A DNA stretch of 64,000 nucleotides from Callorhinus ursinus (taxonomy: Eukaryota > Chordata > Mammalia > Carnivora > Otariidae): positions 2,754,950 through 2,818,949 of the forward strand of contig NW_020313168.1 in assembly GCF_003265705.1 (NCBI RefSeq). Direction: 5' to 3'. A program made the translations under genes and the position numbers. A model generated the notes under the pieces. The model worked only from the letters and a program-made list of their open reading frames with translations, searched no databases and was not told the DNA's origin. How positions within the stretch are numbered: the first letter of the stretch is position 1; each line of letters begins with the position of its first letter. Positions 44,334 to 55,124 of the stretch are shown piece by piece.

Positions 44334-44685
44334 GTCTTAGTTCACGCTGCTGTAACAAATTATCATACAGTGGCTTCAACAACAACAGCTGTTTTTCACA
44401 GCTCTGGAAGCCGGGAAGTCTGTGACCAAGGCACTGGCAGATCCCGCGTCTGGTGAGGGCCCACTTCCTGGAGTGGAGACGGCTGTCTTCATGCTGTGTC
44501 CTCATGTGGCAGAATGCAGACAGCGAGCTCTCATGTCCCTCTCTGCAAGGGCACTAACCCCATCATGAAGGCTCTAGCCTCATGACCTGAGGACCCACTT
44601 CCTAATACCATCACATCGGTGGTTAAGATTTCAACATGTGAATTTTTGGGAACATACATTTTCAGTGCACAACCCCTCTGTATCT
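44334..44685 (-). mobile_element. Solo LTR, ERVL-MaLR-like, antisense
   Basis: GTCTTAGTTCACGCTGCTGT, AACAAATTATCATACAGTGG, CTGGTGAGGGCCCACTTCCT, GGGCACTAACCCCATCATGA, ACTTCCTAATACCATCACAT and TAAGATTTCAACATGTGAAT match the complement of an old MaLR-type LTR. The same family occurs in sense at 51,638. No retroviral gene lies beside it. Confidence 0.75.
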
Positions 44686-44699
44686 CTAAGCATTATGTA

Positions 44700-45825
44700 T
44701 ACACTGAAATCTCTTGACTTACCAATTTTAGACTTCATCTTTGAGCTTTTCTTTTCTTGATCATCTTCCAGCCTCCCCAAATAATATCCCAATTTTGGTT
44801 AAATCTACATACAAGTTTCTTTATTATGACTATCATAACTTCAGATTTTTTTGATACAACTTTTTGTTTATTCTAGAGTTAATAATTGCTTAGGCTTTGG
44901 TACATCTTCCAACATGCTTTTCCATGCCAACTTGCACAAGGTCACGCCTGTCGGAGAGTCTATCAGCCCTCTTTTCTCCCTGAAGATGTTGTTCTGGAGC
45001 CCTCTGACACCTGCCCCACCATGCAGTTACCCTCCAGACTGCTACATGGTTCCGGTCCAGAACTTTCCTTTACTCACTCCTGTGATGGAGTTCATGCTTC
45101 CTGGATCCTGCTGTTTTATCTTTTTATTTCCTACCTAGTCTTAGTGGAGTTCATTCTCTTGTAATGTCCTCAGACGCCTCATTCTCTTCTCATGTTCAGT
45201 TCATAGTCTGCTTGAGTATAGACTCCTAGTTCTGAAATTATTTTTACCTAGGATTTCGAAGGCATTTTTTCCACTGCATTCCGGTTTCCATGCTGCTATT
45301 GAGAAGTCTGATGCCATTCAGATTTTTGATCCTGTTTTATGACCTAATTTTCTTCTCTCTGAAAAGCTTTTATCCTTGGTGTTCCGAAATGTCATAAAAG
45401 TATGCCTTTGTTCTTTTATTGTTTGGAAACTTGGTGTGCCCTTCAGTCTTGACGGCTCGTGCTCTTCAGTTCTGGGAAAGTTTCTGGTATTATTTCTTTG
45501 ATAATTTTATTCTCTTGATATTCTCTGTGTTCTCATTCTGAAACTCCCTATCTGTCAGATGTCGGATCTCCTGGCTTCATTACCTACCTCTAATTAGAAA
45601 AAAAACCCTATTGTCCATTTCCTTGACTTTCTGTTCTGTTTTCTGGGAAACTTTCTTAGCTTTATTTTCCAGTGCTTCTACTGACTTAGATTTATGTTAT
45701 TGTATTTGTAACATCCAGGCATTCCTGCCTCTGATTGTCTCTTGTTTCATCTGTGTCATGCCTTTCCTCATCTTAGGGAAATCTTTGGGGTTTTCTCTTT
45801 GCAAAGTATGTACTTATACTAGATA
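44700..45825 (-). mobile_element. Old LINE-like element, antisense (part 1)
   Basis: AT-rich, with TTGAGAAGTCTGATGCCATT, CAGATTTTTGATCCTGTTTT, TCTGGTATTATTTCTTTGAT, CTGTCAGATGTCGGATCTCC and GATTGTCTCTTGTTTCATCT, in the order of an antisense dispersed mammalian element I take to be ancient L1. The match resumes at 46,346 after an LTR. Family name uncertain; no intact frame. Confidence 0.55.
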
Positions 45826-46345
45826 ATTACAGCCACATAACAAATTACCCCCAAACACAGTTTTGTGACTTAAAACAACAAACGTTTCTTATCTCACAGT
45901 TTCTGTGGGCCAGGAATCTGGTAGGACCCAGCTCAGTGGTTCTGGCCCAGGGTCTCTCATGAGTTCACGGTCAATGTGTCAGCCAGGACTGGAGTGACTT
46001 AAGGCACGGATGGAGATGAAGGATCAGCTTCCAAGTTCAGCCACATCGTTGATGGCTGGAGGCCTCTATTCCTCACCACATGGGCCTCTCCATATGGCTG
46101 CTTGACATGATAGTTGGCTTTCTACAAAGTGAGTGATCTGGCGGCTGGGGGAGAAAGAGAGAGAGCGAGCAAGCGCTAAGATGGAAGCTGTAGTGTCTTG
46201 TATAACCTAATCTCAGAGGTAAGTATCCTCTGTTTTGCCTTATTCTATCAGTTATGCAGACCGACCTTAGTTGGGTTTTGGGGACCACCCAGAGCGTGAG
46301 TACCACGAGGCAGCCAACCTGGAGGACACCGGCTACCGCAGCACT
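45826..46345 (-). mobile_element. LTR (ERVL/MaLR-like), antisense, inserted in older element
   Basis: AATTACAGCCACATAACAAA, TTAAAACAACAAACGTTTCT, CTCACAGTTTCTGTGGGCCA, CACATGGGCCTCTCCATATG, GTGTCTTGTATAACCTAATC and CGTGAGTACCACGAGGCAGC follow a known dispersed LTR-type consensus. It interrupts the element at 44,700-47,010, so it is the younger of the two. Confidence 0.65.
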
Positions 46346-47010
46346 TGCTCTGAATTTCACCCATTTGTTGTTTTGGTTTCTGTTGTTCGTCCTGGAGACT
46401 TTTCTCAAGTATCTGGTGATCTCTGTCCTATCCTATTTAAGAGTGGAAGGAAACCCCAGTAGGGTAGTGGGTTGTGGAACACAGAAGGGAAAGCCAACTG
46501 CTACAGTGTATGTTTGGAACTTGATCCTGCATAGAACTCTGAGAAATGGTGCAAAACACACTCCTCAGAATTACCCCACCTGCATGATGATGGAGCTGGG
46601 CTATGCCCTGACATTTCTGAATCATTAAGCACTCTCTGGGAGGGGAGGGGAAATGTCAGGAACTATCTACCTGCTACAAGAGCGCAGAGCAGTCTTCTGA
46701 GGTTTTACGGACCCTCCAGGCATGAGATGAAGGCACCACTGTCGGAGTGTAAAGGAGTACTGTGTGGTAGCTAAGGTCCAAGGGGTTGGGTGAGCACTGA
46801 CATTGCCATGGGCTTTACTGCAGGATGAAGGGTGGACAACTTGCTTTTCAGTTTGATTCCCAAATGTCAGTATATTTGTAGGTCTTTTCTCTGGAGGAGC
46901 TTTTAGTCTCTCCAGAGAAGGAGCCTCTGATCTCTTGCCTAGGGTGGGGTTTAGGTCTGGCTTCTGATGTTCTGGAGCTGGCAGGGGAGGCTGCCTTGGT
47001 GGGGCTGTCA
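46346..47010 (-). mobile_element. Old LINE-like element, antisense (part 2)
   Basis: TCCTGGAGACTTTTCTCAAG, TATCTGGTGATCTCTGTCC and CCTATTTAAGAGTGGAAGGA continue the element interrupted at 45,825. Identification is firm near the start and fades towards 47,010. Confidence 0.45.
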
Positions 47011-47346
47011 CCCTAGATGTGGACGCTTCTATTCAATCCTCCTCTGCTTAGCACTGGGCCTGACCCCATTTTCTGTGAGCTGACATCCCTGAGTCTGGGT
47101 TTCTCTGGCTCACTCCCCCAAGAATGAGCCTCAGGTCACCCTGGGGGGGGCACCTCATGGTATAGAGTGTGAGAGGGGTCCACATGTCTCCTTTGGACCT
47201 CGCAGCATCTGTGCCTCACTTTGGCCTTCAAAGTATTCAATTCCCCTGATTCTGGGGAAGCTCTTTGGGGCACACCAGAGAGGTGCCACCCCGGCCCCAC
47301 CCTGCAGGTCACTAGCTTTGTCCCTGTCCCTCGCCAGGTCACCCCG
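47011..47346. other. Unique sequence
   Basis: No gene recognised. Confidence 0.4.
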
Positions 47347-47363
47347 CCCCCCCCCCCCCCCCC
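47347..47363 (+). repeat. Poly(C)17 tract
   Basis: Seventeen C residues. i-motif/G-quadruplex-prone, with length uncertain in assemblies. Confidence 0.95.
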
Positions 47364-47689
47364 GCTTCCCGACTTCCTCATGCATGGGGACTCCCCATCT
47401 CTCGTTCAGTGTGTTTCTGCTTCTCCGCTTTCTTGTTTAGGGGATTGTTGATAGAAGAAGGGCTCAGAAAAGTCTCACTCCCCCATTTCGAATCACGGTT
47501 GCTAAGGAAAACCCTTTCGGTCTTTGGAAACTTGGAGTGAAGTTTCCTGTATTAAAGTTGTTTTCAATAACACATAAAGAAGCCGCTGGATTAGTCAACA
47601 CAGAATGAGACCAGGATCTTCTGTGCTAATGAACCCAGGCATCCCACGGCTTATCCCAATCGAGGCTTGTTCCCCACTCATGCCAAGTC

Positions 47690-48460
47690 TGATGTGGGCT
47701 GCGCCGCCCTCCTCCGTCCTGTGGGGACGCCACCTTGAGCGCCATTCCGCGGTGGCCATGATGGGCCATACCGGGAGGTCTCGGTGGTGCGAAAGGACGG
47801 ACTGGAACTGCCCAACCCATTGGCCACGTGGCAACGACCCGCCGCGAAGGAGGCTGGGAAACGACGACGCCACACACGTGTCTGAAGAGCTCACGACTCC
47901 GCCCCGCCGCGAGGGTGGCTGGGAAATCACGACGACGCATGCGCGCTTGGAGAACCCACGACTCCACCCCACTGCGAGGGAGACTGGGAAACCACGTTGA
48001 CGCATGCGTGCTTGGAGAATCGGCCCAGAGCACGCCCGTGCCCCGCGGGTTGCGTCACTTCTTCCAGGGTGTCCTCGAGCCCCGGAGTGAGGAAATTTCG
48101 CGGACCTGGAGAAGGCGGACCCCCGGTGCTGCAGGGCTCGCTGGACTCTTTGCACACACGCCCCTTCCACGGCCTCCGCGGTGTTGCTACACCTGGCGTC
48201 GTTTTCCTGCCCCGGGGTTTGCAGAGCTCGGAAAGCAGAACGTGTACCTCCGCTGCGTCATTCTTCGGTGACCTGCCATGGGGAGGACAGGGCACGTTTG
48301 GAGTCCTGACGGTCGGCCGGGGCTGCTGGCGAGGTCTCCGCCACTGCACGCGACCCTCACACCGGCCCGCCCTGCGGGTCTGTTCCCGGGTCCATCTTGG
48401 CTAGGAGAAGAGCCCACCTCCAGTGTCCCCAGCGACGCTCGCGGGTCCGTCCGCTTAGTT
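47690..48460. promoter_or_regulatory. CpG island, probable promoter / first-exon region
   Basis: CpG dinucleotides are dense (about ten per 100 bp by eye across 47,700-48,300), giving an observed/expected ratio near or above 1, unlike all other GC-rich DNA in the window. It contains three tandem 65-bp units (47,836-48,030), NRF1-like GCATGCGCGC, E-boxes CACGTG at 47,825 and 47,875, CRE-like half-sites (TGCGTCA, TGACGCA) and no TATA box. ATG codons in good context occur (for example 48,278, GCCATGGGG), but the 62-codon product is not recognisable. The architecture resembles promoters of KRAB zinc-finger or housekeeping genes. Direction of transcription is undetermined. Confidence 0.7.
47836..48030 (+). 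repeat. Three tandem 65-bp promoter units
   Basis: Units at 47,836-47,900, 47,901-47,965 and 47,966-48,030 stay exactly in phase at 65 bp. Each carries CYGCGARGG, CTGGGAAA (or CTGGGAAAC), an ACGAC/ACGTTGACGC block and GAGA...CACGACTCC. Units 2 and 3 share GACGCATGCGYGCTTGGAGA; unit 1 has a CACGTG E-box instead. Probably a local triplication of one regulatory module. Confidence 0.9.
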
Positions 48461-49424
48461 TCATGATGTCTTGTGATGCCTCAGGTTGCTGACTGTGAGG
48501 TCTGCCCTGCCCACCACCTCTGCACCTGGGGCCGGCCTTGCCCCCCACCTCCGCCCCGCACCCCGGCCGGCCCTGCCCACCACCAATGCACCTTTGGCCA
48601 ATTCTGCTGACCACTGCGCACCCCCTGCAGTTAGCTGGGACCCACTGTGCAGACATGTCAAGGTAGAGACAGGTAAGGCATGAGTGATGCTTGTGTGTTT
48701 TAATGATTGAGGGCTTGCGGGATCAGCAGTCACTGAGTGGCGGTGCCAGGACACTTGGGAGGAGGGTGTGTGCATCCTCAGGAAGGCGCCCTGGGCCTGT
48801 TGGGGCAGTGTGATTGGCTCACGGTTCTGCACCATGGGAAGGACAATACTAGCTAGGATGCTGTGTCCCTCAGGATGGGTGTCTGGCTGGCCTGTGAGCT
48901 TGAGGTGGAGACACCTGTCCCCACTGTGGACCTAGGCACTGATGCCTGCCCTAGCCCTTAGAGGATCCTGTGGGTATGGGCAGGCTCAGGGGCGGTGTGG
49001 GGTGGGGAGACGTCCTGGCAGGAGGGAAGTGGTGGGAGAGGCAGTGGGCATTGTGCCGACTGTGGCTTGTGGAGAATCTGTTTTAGACTGAGTATGGCTC
49101 TGGGGCAGGGCTGATAGGAGTTAATGATAATTTGAGCCATGTGCATTCCCCCTTCCTGAGCCTCTCCTTTTGGGTTAAGTGTTGTACTCCTCCCTTTCTG
49201 GGTCTTCCAGAAAGCAGTGGCCCCCACAGCTGAGTATGGGCTCCCCAGCCCTTCTGTGGGTTTGGGGAGGGGCCCTTACTGCTCCAAGAGTGGAACAGTG
49301 GGCAGGGCGATCAAACCTTCTGCGTTCCTTTTCCAATTTTCACGTGCTCGGGTAGGGTGAAGGGTGGTCCAGACTCGTGGAGTAGAGGAAACCACCACAA
49401 GGCCTCCCATCTTTTTGTTCAATG
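48461..49424. other. Unique sequence downstream of the CpG island
   Basis: No exon with a clear donor was identified. C-rich imperfect repeats (CTGCCCACCACC..., GGCCGGCC...) occur at 48,505-48,600. Confidence 0.4.
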
Positions 49425-49680
49425 CTTCGTCGAGATGTAATGCACATACCATACAACTCAGCATCTGCAGTGTACAATCGAGTGATTTTCAGAATGCTTG
49501 TGGAGCTGTGCCAGGTCCACCGCAGTAGAATTTAGAACAGTAGACTTTCACTGCCACCAGGGAAACCTCCTGCGTTTTAGTTGTGACTCCCCCGTTCCCC
49601 CGCCCCGGCAATAGGCCAGTTTACTTTCTGTCTCTGGTTTGGCCTGTTCTGGATGTTTCACATCAGTGGAAGTGGTCCCC
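49425..49680 (-). mobile_element. L1 LINE 3' end, antisense
   Basis: CATACCATACAACTCAGCAT, GTGTACAATCGAGTGATTTT, GTAGAATTTAGAACAGTAGA, CCAGTTTACTTTCTGTCTCT and GGCCTGTTCTGGATGTTTCA are antisense L1 3' blocks. Confidence 0.88.
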
Positions 49681-49761
49681 AGACTTCTCACCTTAGTTTC
49701 CTGAAAGAAATATGGGGGTGATCTTCTCTCCTCTGTGGGCCTTGCTTGTCCTGTGCTGGGA

Positions 49762-49817
49762 GGCCTCCACCCTGGACGATGGAGCTGGGAGCCCTCCACC
49801 CTGGATGATGGAGCTGG
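49762..49817 (+). repeat. Two-copy 29-bp tandem repeat
   Basis: CCTCCACCCTGGACGATGGA followed by GCTGGGAG is repeated almost exactly (GACGATGG to GATGATGG). Minor local duplication. Confidence 0.85.
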
Positions 49818-50384
49818 GCAGGAGTCAGGGGTGTGGCAGGGTGGCCCAGTTGATGGGCACGTGGGGTGGAGGGTTCCGATCAGGGTGAATGAGCCCCAGA
49901 GACCCCCAGGCCCTGGTCTCTGGCAGCGTCTGGCAGCCCTGTTCAGTTGGGGAGGCAGGGCCTATGGTCTGTGTGGCCTGTGTGGCCTGTGCCCTCGGGG
50001 GATGTCTACGTGACCGGGGAGTCCCGAGGCTGGGAGTCAGGCACTGAGTGCAGCTTGCTGGCATCTGATAGTGACAGCGTGGGGAGAGGCAGCTATGTTT
50101 AGAAATAATTACTCTGTCTTGTGCAGAGGTATTAAGGCATCCTCCCTGGCAGTTGCAGGAATTAGCTCAAGGCATCACTGACAGAACAGCCATGATTGTT
50201 GCCGGCTTGTCCTGCTTTCGTTACAGAGATGGGCTGGGTGGAGGCAGGGAGAGGGGCAGGGAAATCGGAAGCTGTGGGAGAGAGAAAGCTGTCCACTTTC
50301 AGAGAAATGTATTATCCTGAGAGCCTTTACCATGGATGTGTAGTCACTCTGCAGGCGGACACCCTCAGAGGGATGCTAACCGAA
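49818..50384. other. Unique sequence
   Basis: No gene recognised. Short TGTGGCCTG tandem near 49,970. Confidence 0.4.
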
Positions 50385-50785
50385 GCCGTTCGTCAAACAC
50401 ATGTTTACTAAAGGCGCCTGAGTCCCGGACGTGGTTCTAGGTGCCGGGGCTACAGCTCACTCGTGAGCATTCTAGTCGTGCTCTCATTCTAGCCGAGGAG
50501 GATGAGCCCCCCCTCCCCAGCAGGTGAAAACAAAGTCATTTCATGTCAGGCAGTCCTCTTTGCTAAAGTAGTGCTTGTGAAAAGACTGAGTGAGCCCAGT
50601 GAGTGACCTGGGGCAGAGCATTCCAGGAGCTGGATCAACATGTGCCAAGGCCCTGTGGCAGGAGGGTGTTTGGCAGGATGGAGGGGCAGTGAGGGGGCTG
50701 GTGGGTGGAGCGGAGCCAGCAGGGAGAGAAGATGCCAGAGGGGAGCAAATGGCCAGATTGGGTTTCACTCTTGGATCATAGAACT
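50385..50785 (-). mobile_element. L2 LINE, antisense (part 1, interrupted)
   Basis: CAAACACATGTTTACTAAAG, TTCTAGGTGCCGGGGCTACA, GCAGAGCATTCCAGGAGCTG, CATGTGCCAAGGCCCTGTGG and GGTGGGTGGAGCGGAGCC follow antisense L2 order. It resumes at 51,195 after an L1 insertion. Confidence 0.85.
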
Positions 50786-50794
50786 ATGCATTTT

Positions 50795-51180
50795 CACTTT
50801 TTCTTCTTCTTAGGCTCAGGTATAGTTGACAAGCAGTAAAATGCACTGACTGTAAACCTGTAGTTTGATGAGTTTTGCCCCTTTATCGTCTCTCTGCCTC
50901 CCCCTGAGGTTGCCTTGGCTCTGATTTCTAGCACCAGACAGTACGTTACATTCTAGAACCTCAAGCACACGGAACCACACAGTCACCAGCTCTGTCCGCT
51001 CGGTGTAGTGTATCTGAGATCCATCTATGTTGCTGTGTGTGGCACGTGTGTTCCCGTTTTATTACTGAATGGTGTTCCATGGTATGATGGACGGTATGTT
51101 GGACGGTTATCCCTCTTCCTGGTGATGTACACTTGGTTGTTCGCAGTTTGGGGCAGTTATGAGTGGAGCTGCTATGCATG
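50795..51180 (-). mobile_element. L1 LINE 3' end, antisense, inserted in L2
   Basis: CAGGTATAGTTGACAAGCAG, CTAGAACCTCAAGCACACGG, GATCCATCTATGTTGCTGTG, TGGTGTTCCATGGTATGATG and GAGTGGAGCTGCTATGCATG are antisense L1 3' landmarks. The L1 3' end starts with a T-rich run and splits an L2 copy. Confidence 0.88.
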
Positions 51181-51194
51181 CTCCGCCCCCCCCA

Positions 51195-51320
51195 TCTTTG
51201 GCCTTTTCTCTGGGTGAGGTGGGGGCTGCTGGAGGGTTTTGAGTGGAGGAGGGACCTGATCCGACCTCGGTTTGACTCTGGCTGCTGGGTTGAGAACAGA
51301 ATGCAGTGGCAGGCGGAAGC
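51195..51320 (-). mobile_element. L2 LINE, antisense (part 2)
   Basis: CTGGAGGGTTTTGAGTGGAG, GAGGGACCTGATCCGACCTC and ACTCTGGCTGCTGGGTTGAG continue the L2 from 50,785 ('attggagggttttgagcagaggagtgacatgatctg'). Confidence 0.8.
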
Positions 51321-51637
51321 GGGGCCAACTGCACAGCACCCCTGCAGGTACCTCATGTCACTTGAAACACGTCAACAAGTGGGCCTTTGGTTTTCCCTCT
51401 CAGTTCAGGGATCTGGATGCTCGTGAGTGGTCCAGAAAAAGCCAGGGAGGGGTCCTCCATTTATTCCCGGAGTGTGAATGATCTCCCCGCCCCTCTTCCT
51501 CCAAATCACAGCCCTGGGTCCCTGCAGGGCCACCACATTCATCTCAGGGTAGCCCTGGAGTGGGCTGTGGAGCAGGGGGCCCTGTGTGCAGGTCAGTTCT
51601 GTTCTACATGTTCTGCACCCCTGCAAGGTGAATGCCA
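51321..51637. other. Unique sequence
   Basis: No gene recognised. Confidence 0.4.
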
Positions 51638-52030
51638 TCTACTATGGTCAGAATGTGTGTGCGCCCCCCAAAGTCATATGCCAAAATCCTAACCCCCAAT
51701 GGGATGGTATTAGGAGGGGGGACCTTTGGGAGGAGCTTAGGTCGTGAGGGTGGAGTCCTTATGAATGGGGTTAGTCTCCATAGTTAGTTAAATAAGAGAC
51801 CCCAGAAAGTTCCCTCACCCCTCCTGCCTTGTGATGACACAGCGGGAAGACATTGGCTGTGACCCAGGAAGTGAGCATCCATCACACACTGAATCTGCTG
51901 GTACCTTGATCTTGGATTTTGAGCTTCTAGTTCGGAGAGAAGTCGTTCTCTGATGTTTATAGGCCCATCCCGTCTGTGGTGTCCTGTTACAGCACTTGAG
52001 CAGCCTGAAACACCGTTGTTAGTAACTAAT
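51638..52030 (+). mobile_element. Solo LTR, ERVL-MaLR-like
   Basis: CTACTATGGTCAGAATGTGT, CAAAATCCTAACCCCCAATG, GGATGGTATTAGGAGGGGGG, GTGAGGGTGGAGTCCTTATG, GTACCTTGATCTTGGATTTT and TTACAGCACTTGAGCAGCC follow a MaLR-type LTR in sense; same family as 44,334-44,685. No internal viral genes are visible. Confidence 0.78.
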
Positions 52031-53183
52031 TGCAGGCCTTACACAAGAGACGGAGAGAGAAGGGATCTGTGCTGGTCCAGAGGACCAGGGCCCCATGTGC
52101 TTGGACAATACAGTCTGCTCTGGATCTGCGGGGCTCGCTGGTGGACCTGCAGGACAGGCTGCGGGTTCTTTGCCTACAGGGGGTTGCATTTCAGGAAGAA
52201 ACAGCTGGTCTTGGCTCGAGAAGAAAGGTGGGGATGACGAGCACCTACGGCCAGCATCATCATGTGAGGGCCTCATGTTCTCTCTGTGGCATCCACAGCA
52301 GACGGAGGGGCTTGGGGCCAAGGACGGGTCCTGCTGCCCGAGCCACGCTGCTCGGGGGTCCATCATTGCTGCTGGTTCCTTGCAGGAGAGCGCCGTGCCT
52401 GGGGCCCTACAAGGCCCAGAGGAGCAGCTGAGATGCTGAGTGTGGCCTTTGTAGGGGAACCGAGGATGGGGTTGGGGTGGGGTGATGGGCACCCTGGCGC
52501 TCCCGCCCCCCCCGCCTGCTGCCACCTTTGTCCGTACCCTGCTTTGTCTCTTTCCTTCTAGTTTCTGCTCAGTTTCGCCCCTAGCAGGTTAGTTGGCCTG
52601 GGGTTTCGGGAGGTTTTATAATTTACACGCCCCCCTCTCCCAGGTGAATAACGGGTACTTTTCATCATCGCCTTTCCTGACAACACTTTTCAGTGCGCCA
52701 TCAGTTTCTGCACAACATCTGGGATATGCAAACTCTGTTTTCAAGTACAGCCTGGGTTCAGTATATGTGACAAAAGATGGAGGGCGAGTTTCCTAAGAAA
52801 CAAACCAATTGTGCATTTTGGGTATGAAAGAGCCAGGTGGAGGTTTCTTTTCCTAGGCAGGAGGTGGGGGGAGCAGGGAGGGAAGACGCTAAAAGCACCA
52901 GGCATGAGAGAGGGGAGGGGAGCGGAGAAACCAAGGGAGGGGGAGAGCAGCTCTGGACGAAAGGGGCAGATGTTGAGGGAACCACGTGTGCTGGAGGAGC
53001 AGGGACCAAAGACAGCCATGCCTCTCGCCCCTGCACACCGGCTGCTGCCCACATCTGCACTTGCTTGTCGGGGTCTGGGCTTTGCTGGGGCATCTCGCCA
53101 CTCCTTCCGTCTTGCCCCATCTGCCCAGCCAGTGGGGACCCCTCCCCAGTTGATGAGGCTTTGTTGCAAGAGGCCAGTTCCGG
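52031..53183. other. GC-rich unique sequence
   Basis: No gene recognised. Open frames of 90-175 codons on both strands have no domain. Confidence 0.4.
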
Positions 53184-53380
53184 GGGTTCCTGGGTGGCTC
53201 AGTCGTTAAGCGTCTGCCTCCGCTCAGGTCATGATCCCGGGGTCCTGGGATCGAGCCCCGCATCGGGCTCCCTGCTCCGTGGGAAGGCTGCTTCTCCCTC
53301 TCCCACTGCCCCTGCTTGTGTTCCCTCTCTCGCTGTCTCTCTCTGTCAAATAAATAAATAAAATCTTAAAAAAAAAAAAA
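53184..53380 (+). mobile_element. Carnivore tRNA-Lys SINE
   Basis: Head GGGTTCCTGGGTGGCTCAGT (one mutation from the usual GGGCGCC), B-box GGGATCGAGCCCC, CT-rich segment and AAATAAATAAATAAAATCTT tail with A14. Target-site duplication AGGCCAGTTCCGG (53171-53183) against AGGCCAATTCCGG (53381-53393). Confidence 0.97.
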
Positions 53381-53393
53381 AGGCCAATTCCGG

Positions 53394-54857
53394 TGGATGC
53401 TGGCACCGTGCCTCCCTTCACCCCTGCCCAGGTGTCACTGCGTCCTTTGTAAAGGAGATCACTGTGGTCGGTGTGAGCTGGAGGATGTCGGGGGCAGGGA
53501 CAGCAAAATGCCCGTGCCTCAGACCCCAAGAAGTAAGGAAGAGAAGAGGCAGTACCAGAGAGTCAAGCAGGTGGGGAGCCATAGGCACCCCTCGCTTGCC
53601 CCTGGGGTCATCCTCGCTCCCGGTGGGCCTCCCCAGCACCCTTGGCTGGGCTGGGCTGCTGGTGGGCCCTGCAGCAGGAGGGCTGGAAGCTGTGCCTGAG
53701 TGAGCGGGCAACCAGAACGGGTGAGGCTGAATTGGGCAGGGTCCTGGCAGTTGCCAGGAAGTGTTCAGGGTCTGTGGCTGATAAGTTCTGACCCTTACCT
53801 GGAGGCTCTGTCGGGGAGGAGCGGGCTGTGAGGTCCTGGTGGGGATGAGCTGGGCAGAGCCTCCCTTGAATCCGGGTTTTATACCAGTTTTAGAGAATTC
53901 CCAGTGCCTTTATCTACCAAGGCATAGATCTTGGTAGATATCTTTAAGCTTTGGACATGCTTGGAGCTTACACTAGCTCATTCTCTGGCCATTTTAGTTC
54001 TGTTTTTTCTCCTGCACACGTCTGTGTAAATTTGGGAACATGAAGAGGTTCTCTTTTCTCTGATGCACATTCCTTGCAAAGGGATGGTTGGGGCTGCTTC
54101 TTGGAAGTAACTTTGTGTCTGTGTGTTGTCTCTCTCTCTCTGTGCTGTGGTGATGGGAGACATTCCCATTTCTTTTTTTACTGACTTGAAACTGAGTCCC
54201 CTCCCACCAACAGAAAAGTCCGTCAGGAATGCAGTGTCTCACAGAATCAACCCTCTCTCTCCCCTCCTGGGATGGTGAGCACCAGGATTTTACTCCTCAG
54301 CAGTTTCTTGCCCCAACTAGTATGTGGGCGATAATCCTGTTCAGAACAAGGATCCAAAAAAATTGTTCTGGAGTCTGAATATTTATTTCCACAAAATGCC
54401 AGGTGGAGTCAGCCTGGCTCACAAAGTGGAACTCAAGGGATACAGCTGCGTAGCAAAATATTTGACCTTGCCCAAAGAGAGGTCTGGGCTTTGCCCCTGG
54501 CCCCTGGAAGGTAATCTCTAAGACCTTGGGAAGTCCTGGTCCTGGTTTGCGTGGGGTGGGGGTGGGGGGCTTGGGCCGCACCGGCAAAGCTATTTAAGGT
54601 GGGGCTTCAGTGTCATGTGACATGGGCAGGGGCTTTTGGTCACGTGGCATCAGCTTGCCCTCCAGAATGGTTGGAGACTGGGGCCCGCCATGTGGACCCT
54701 GAATCGTGTGCCTCCATGGTGGACCCTGGTAAAGACTCTGGACACTGAGGCTTGCTGGTGCTTTGCTGGTTGGCAGTGCTCCGTGTGTGGTCACATGGTG
54801 ATGCTGCACTAGGGAGGGACAGGGAAACTCTGTTGGAAGCACCCTGTGCACGTCTTC
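53394..54857. other. Unique sequence
   Basis: No gene recognised. Contains a short inverted pair (TCTACCAAGGCATAGATCTT then GGTAGATATC at about 53,915-53,942) and a (CT)n stretch near 54,130. Confidence 0.4.
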
Positions 54858-54871
54858 CCTTGGATGGCTTT

Positions 54872-54915
<44 letters not shown>

Positions 54916-55110
54916 AGATTTTATTTATTTATTTGACAGAGAGAGACAGTGAGAGATGGAACATAAGCGGGGGTGGGGGGTGGGGTGGGAGAGGGAGAAG
55001 CAGGCTTCCCGTGGAGCAGGGAGCCCGATGTGGGGCTTGATCCCAGGACCCTGGGATCATGACCTGAGCCGAAGGCAGACGCTTAACGACTGAGCTACCC
55101 AGGCACCCCG
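54872..55110 (-). mobile_element. Carnivore tRNA-Lys SINE with expanded TTTA tail
   Basis: Minus-strand copy whose A-rich tail has expanded into about eleven TTTA units (54,870-54,914). It then shows AAAGATTTTATTTATTTATT, GACAGAGAGAGACAG, TTGATCCCAGGACCCTGGGA and GAGCTACCCAGGCACCCC. Target-site duplication CCTTGGATGGCTTT (54858-54871) against CCTTGGTTGGCTTT (55111-55124). Confidence 0.96.
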
Positions 55111-55124
55111 CCTTGGTTGGCTTT

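Noticed and set aside
47605..48271. Several frames of 130-190 codons in the CpG island on both strands
   Set aside because: High CpG and tandem 65-bp units depress stop codons; overlapping frames on both strands and no domain. The promoter interpretation is better supported than coding.
53404..53575. Cys/His-containing peptide (CHCVLCKGDHCGRCE) resembling a small zinc-binding segment
   Set aside because: Single short frame, no exon boundaries or continuation, and no family match I can name.
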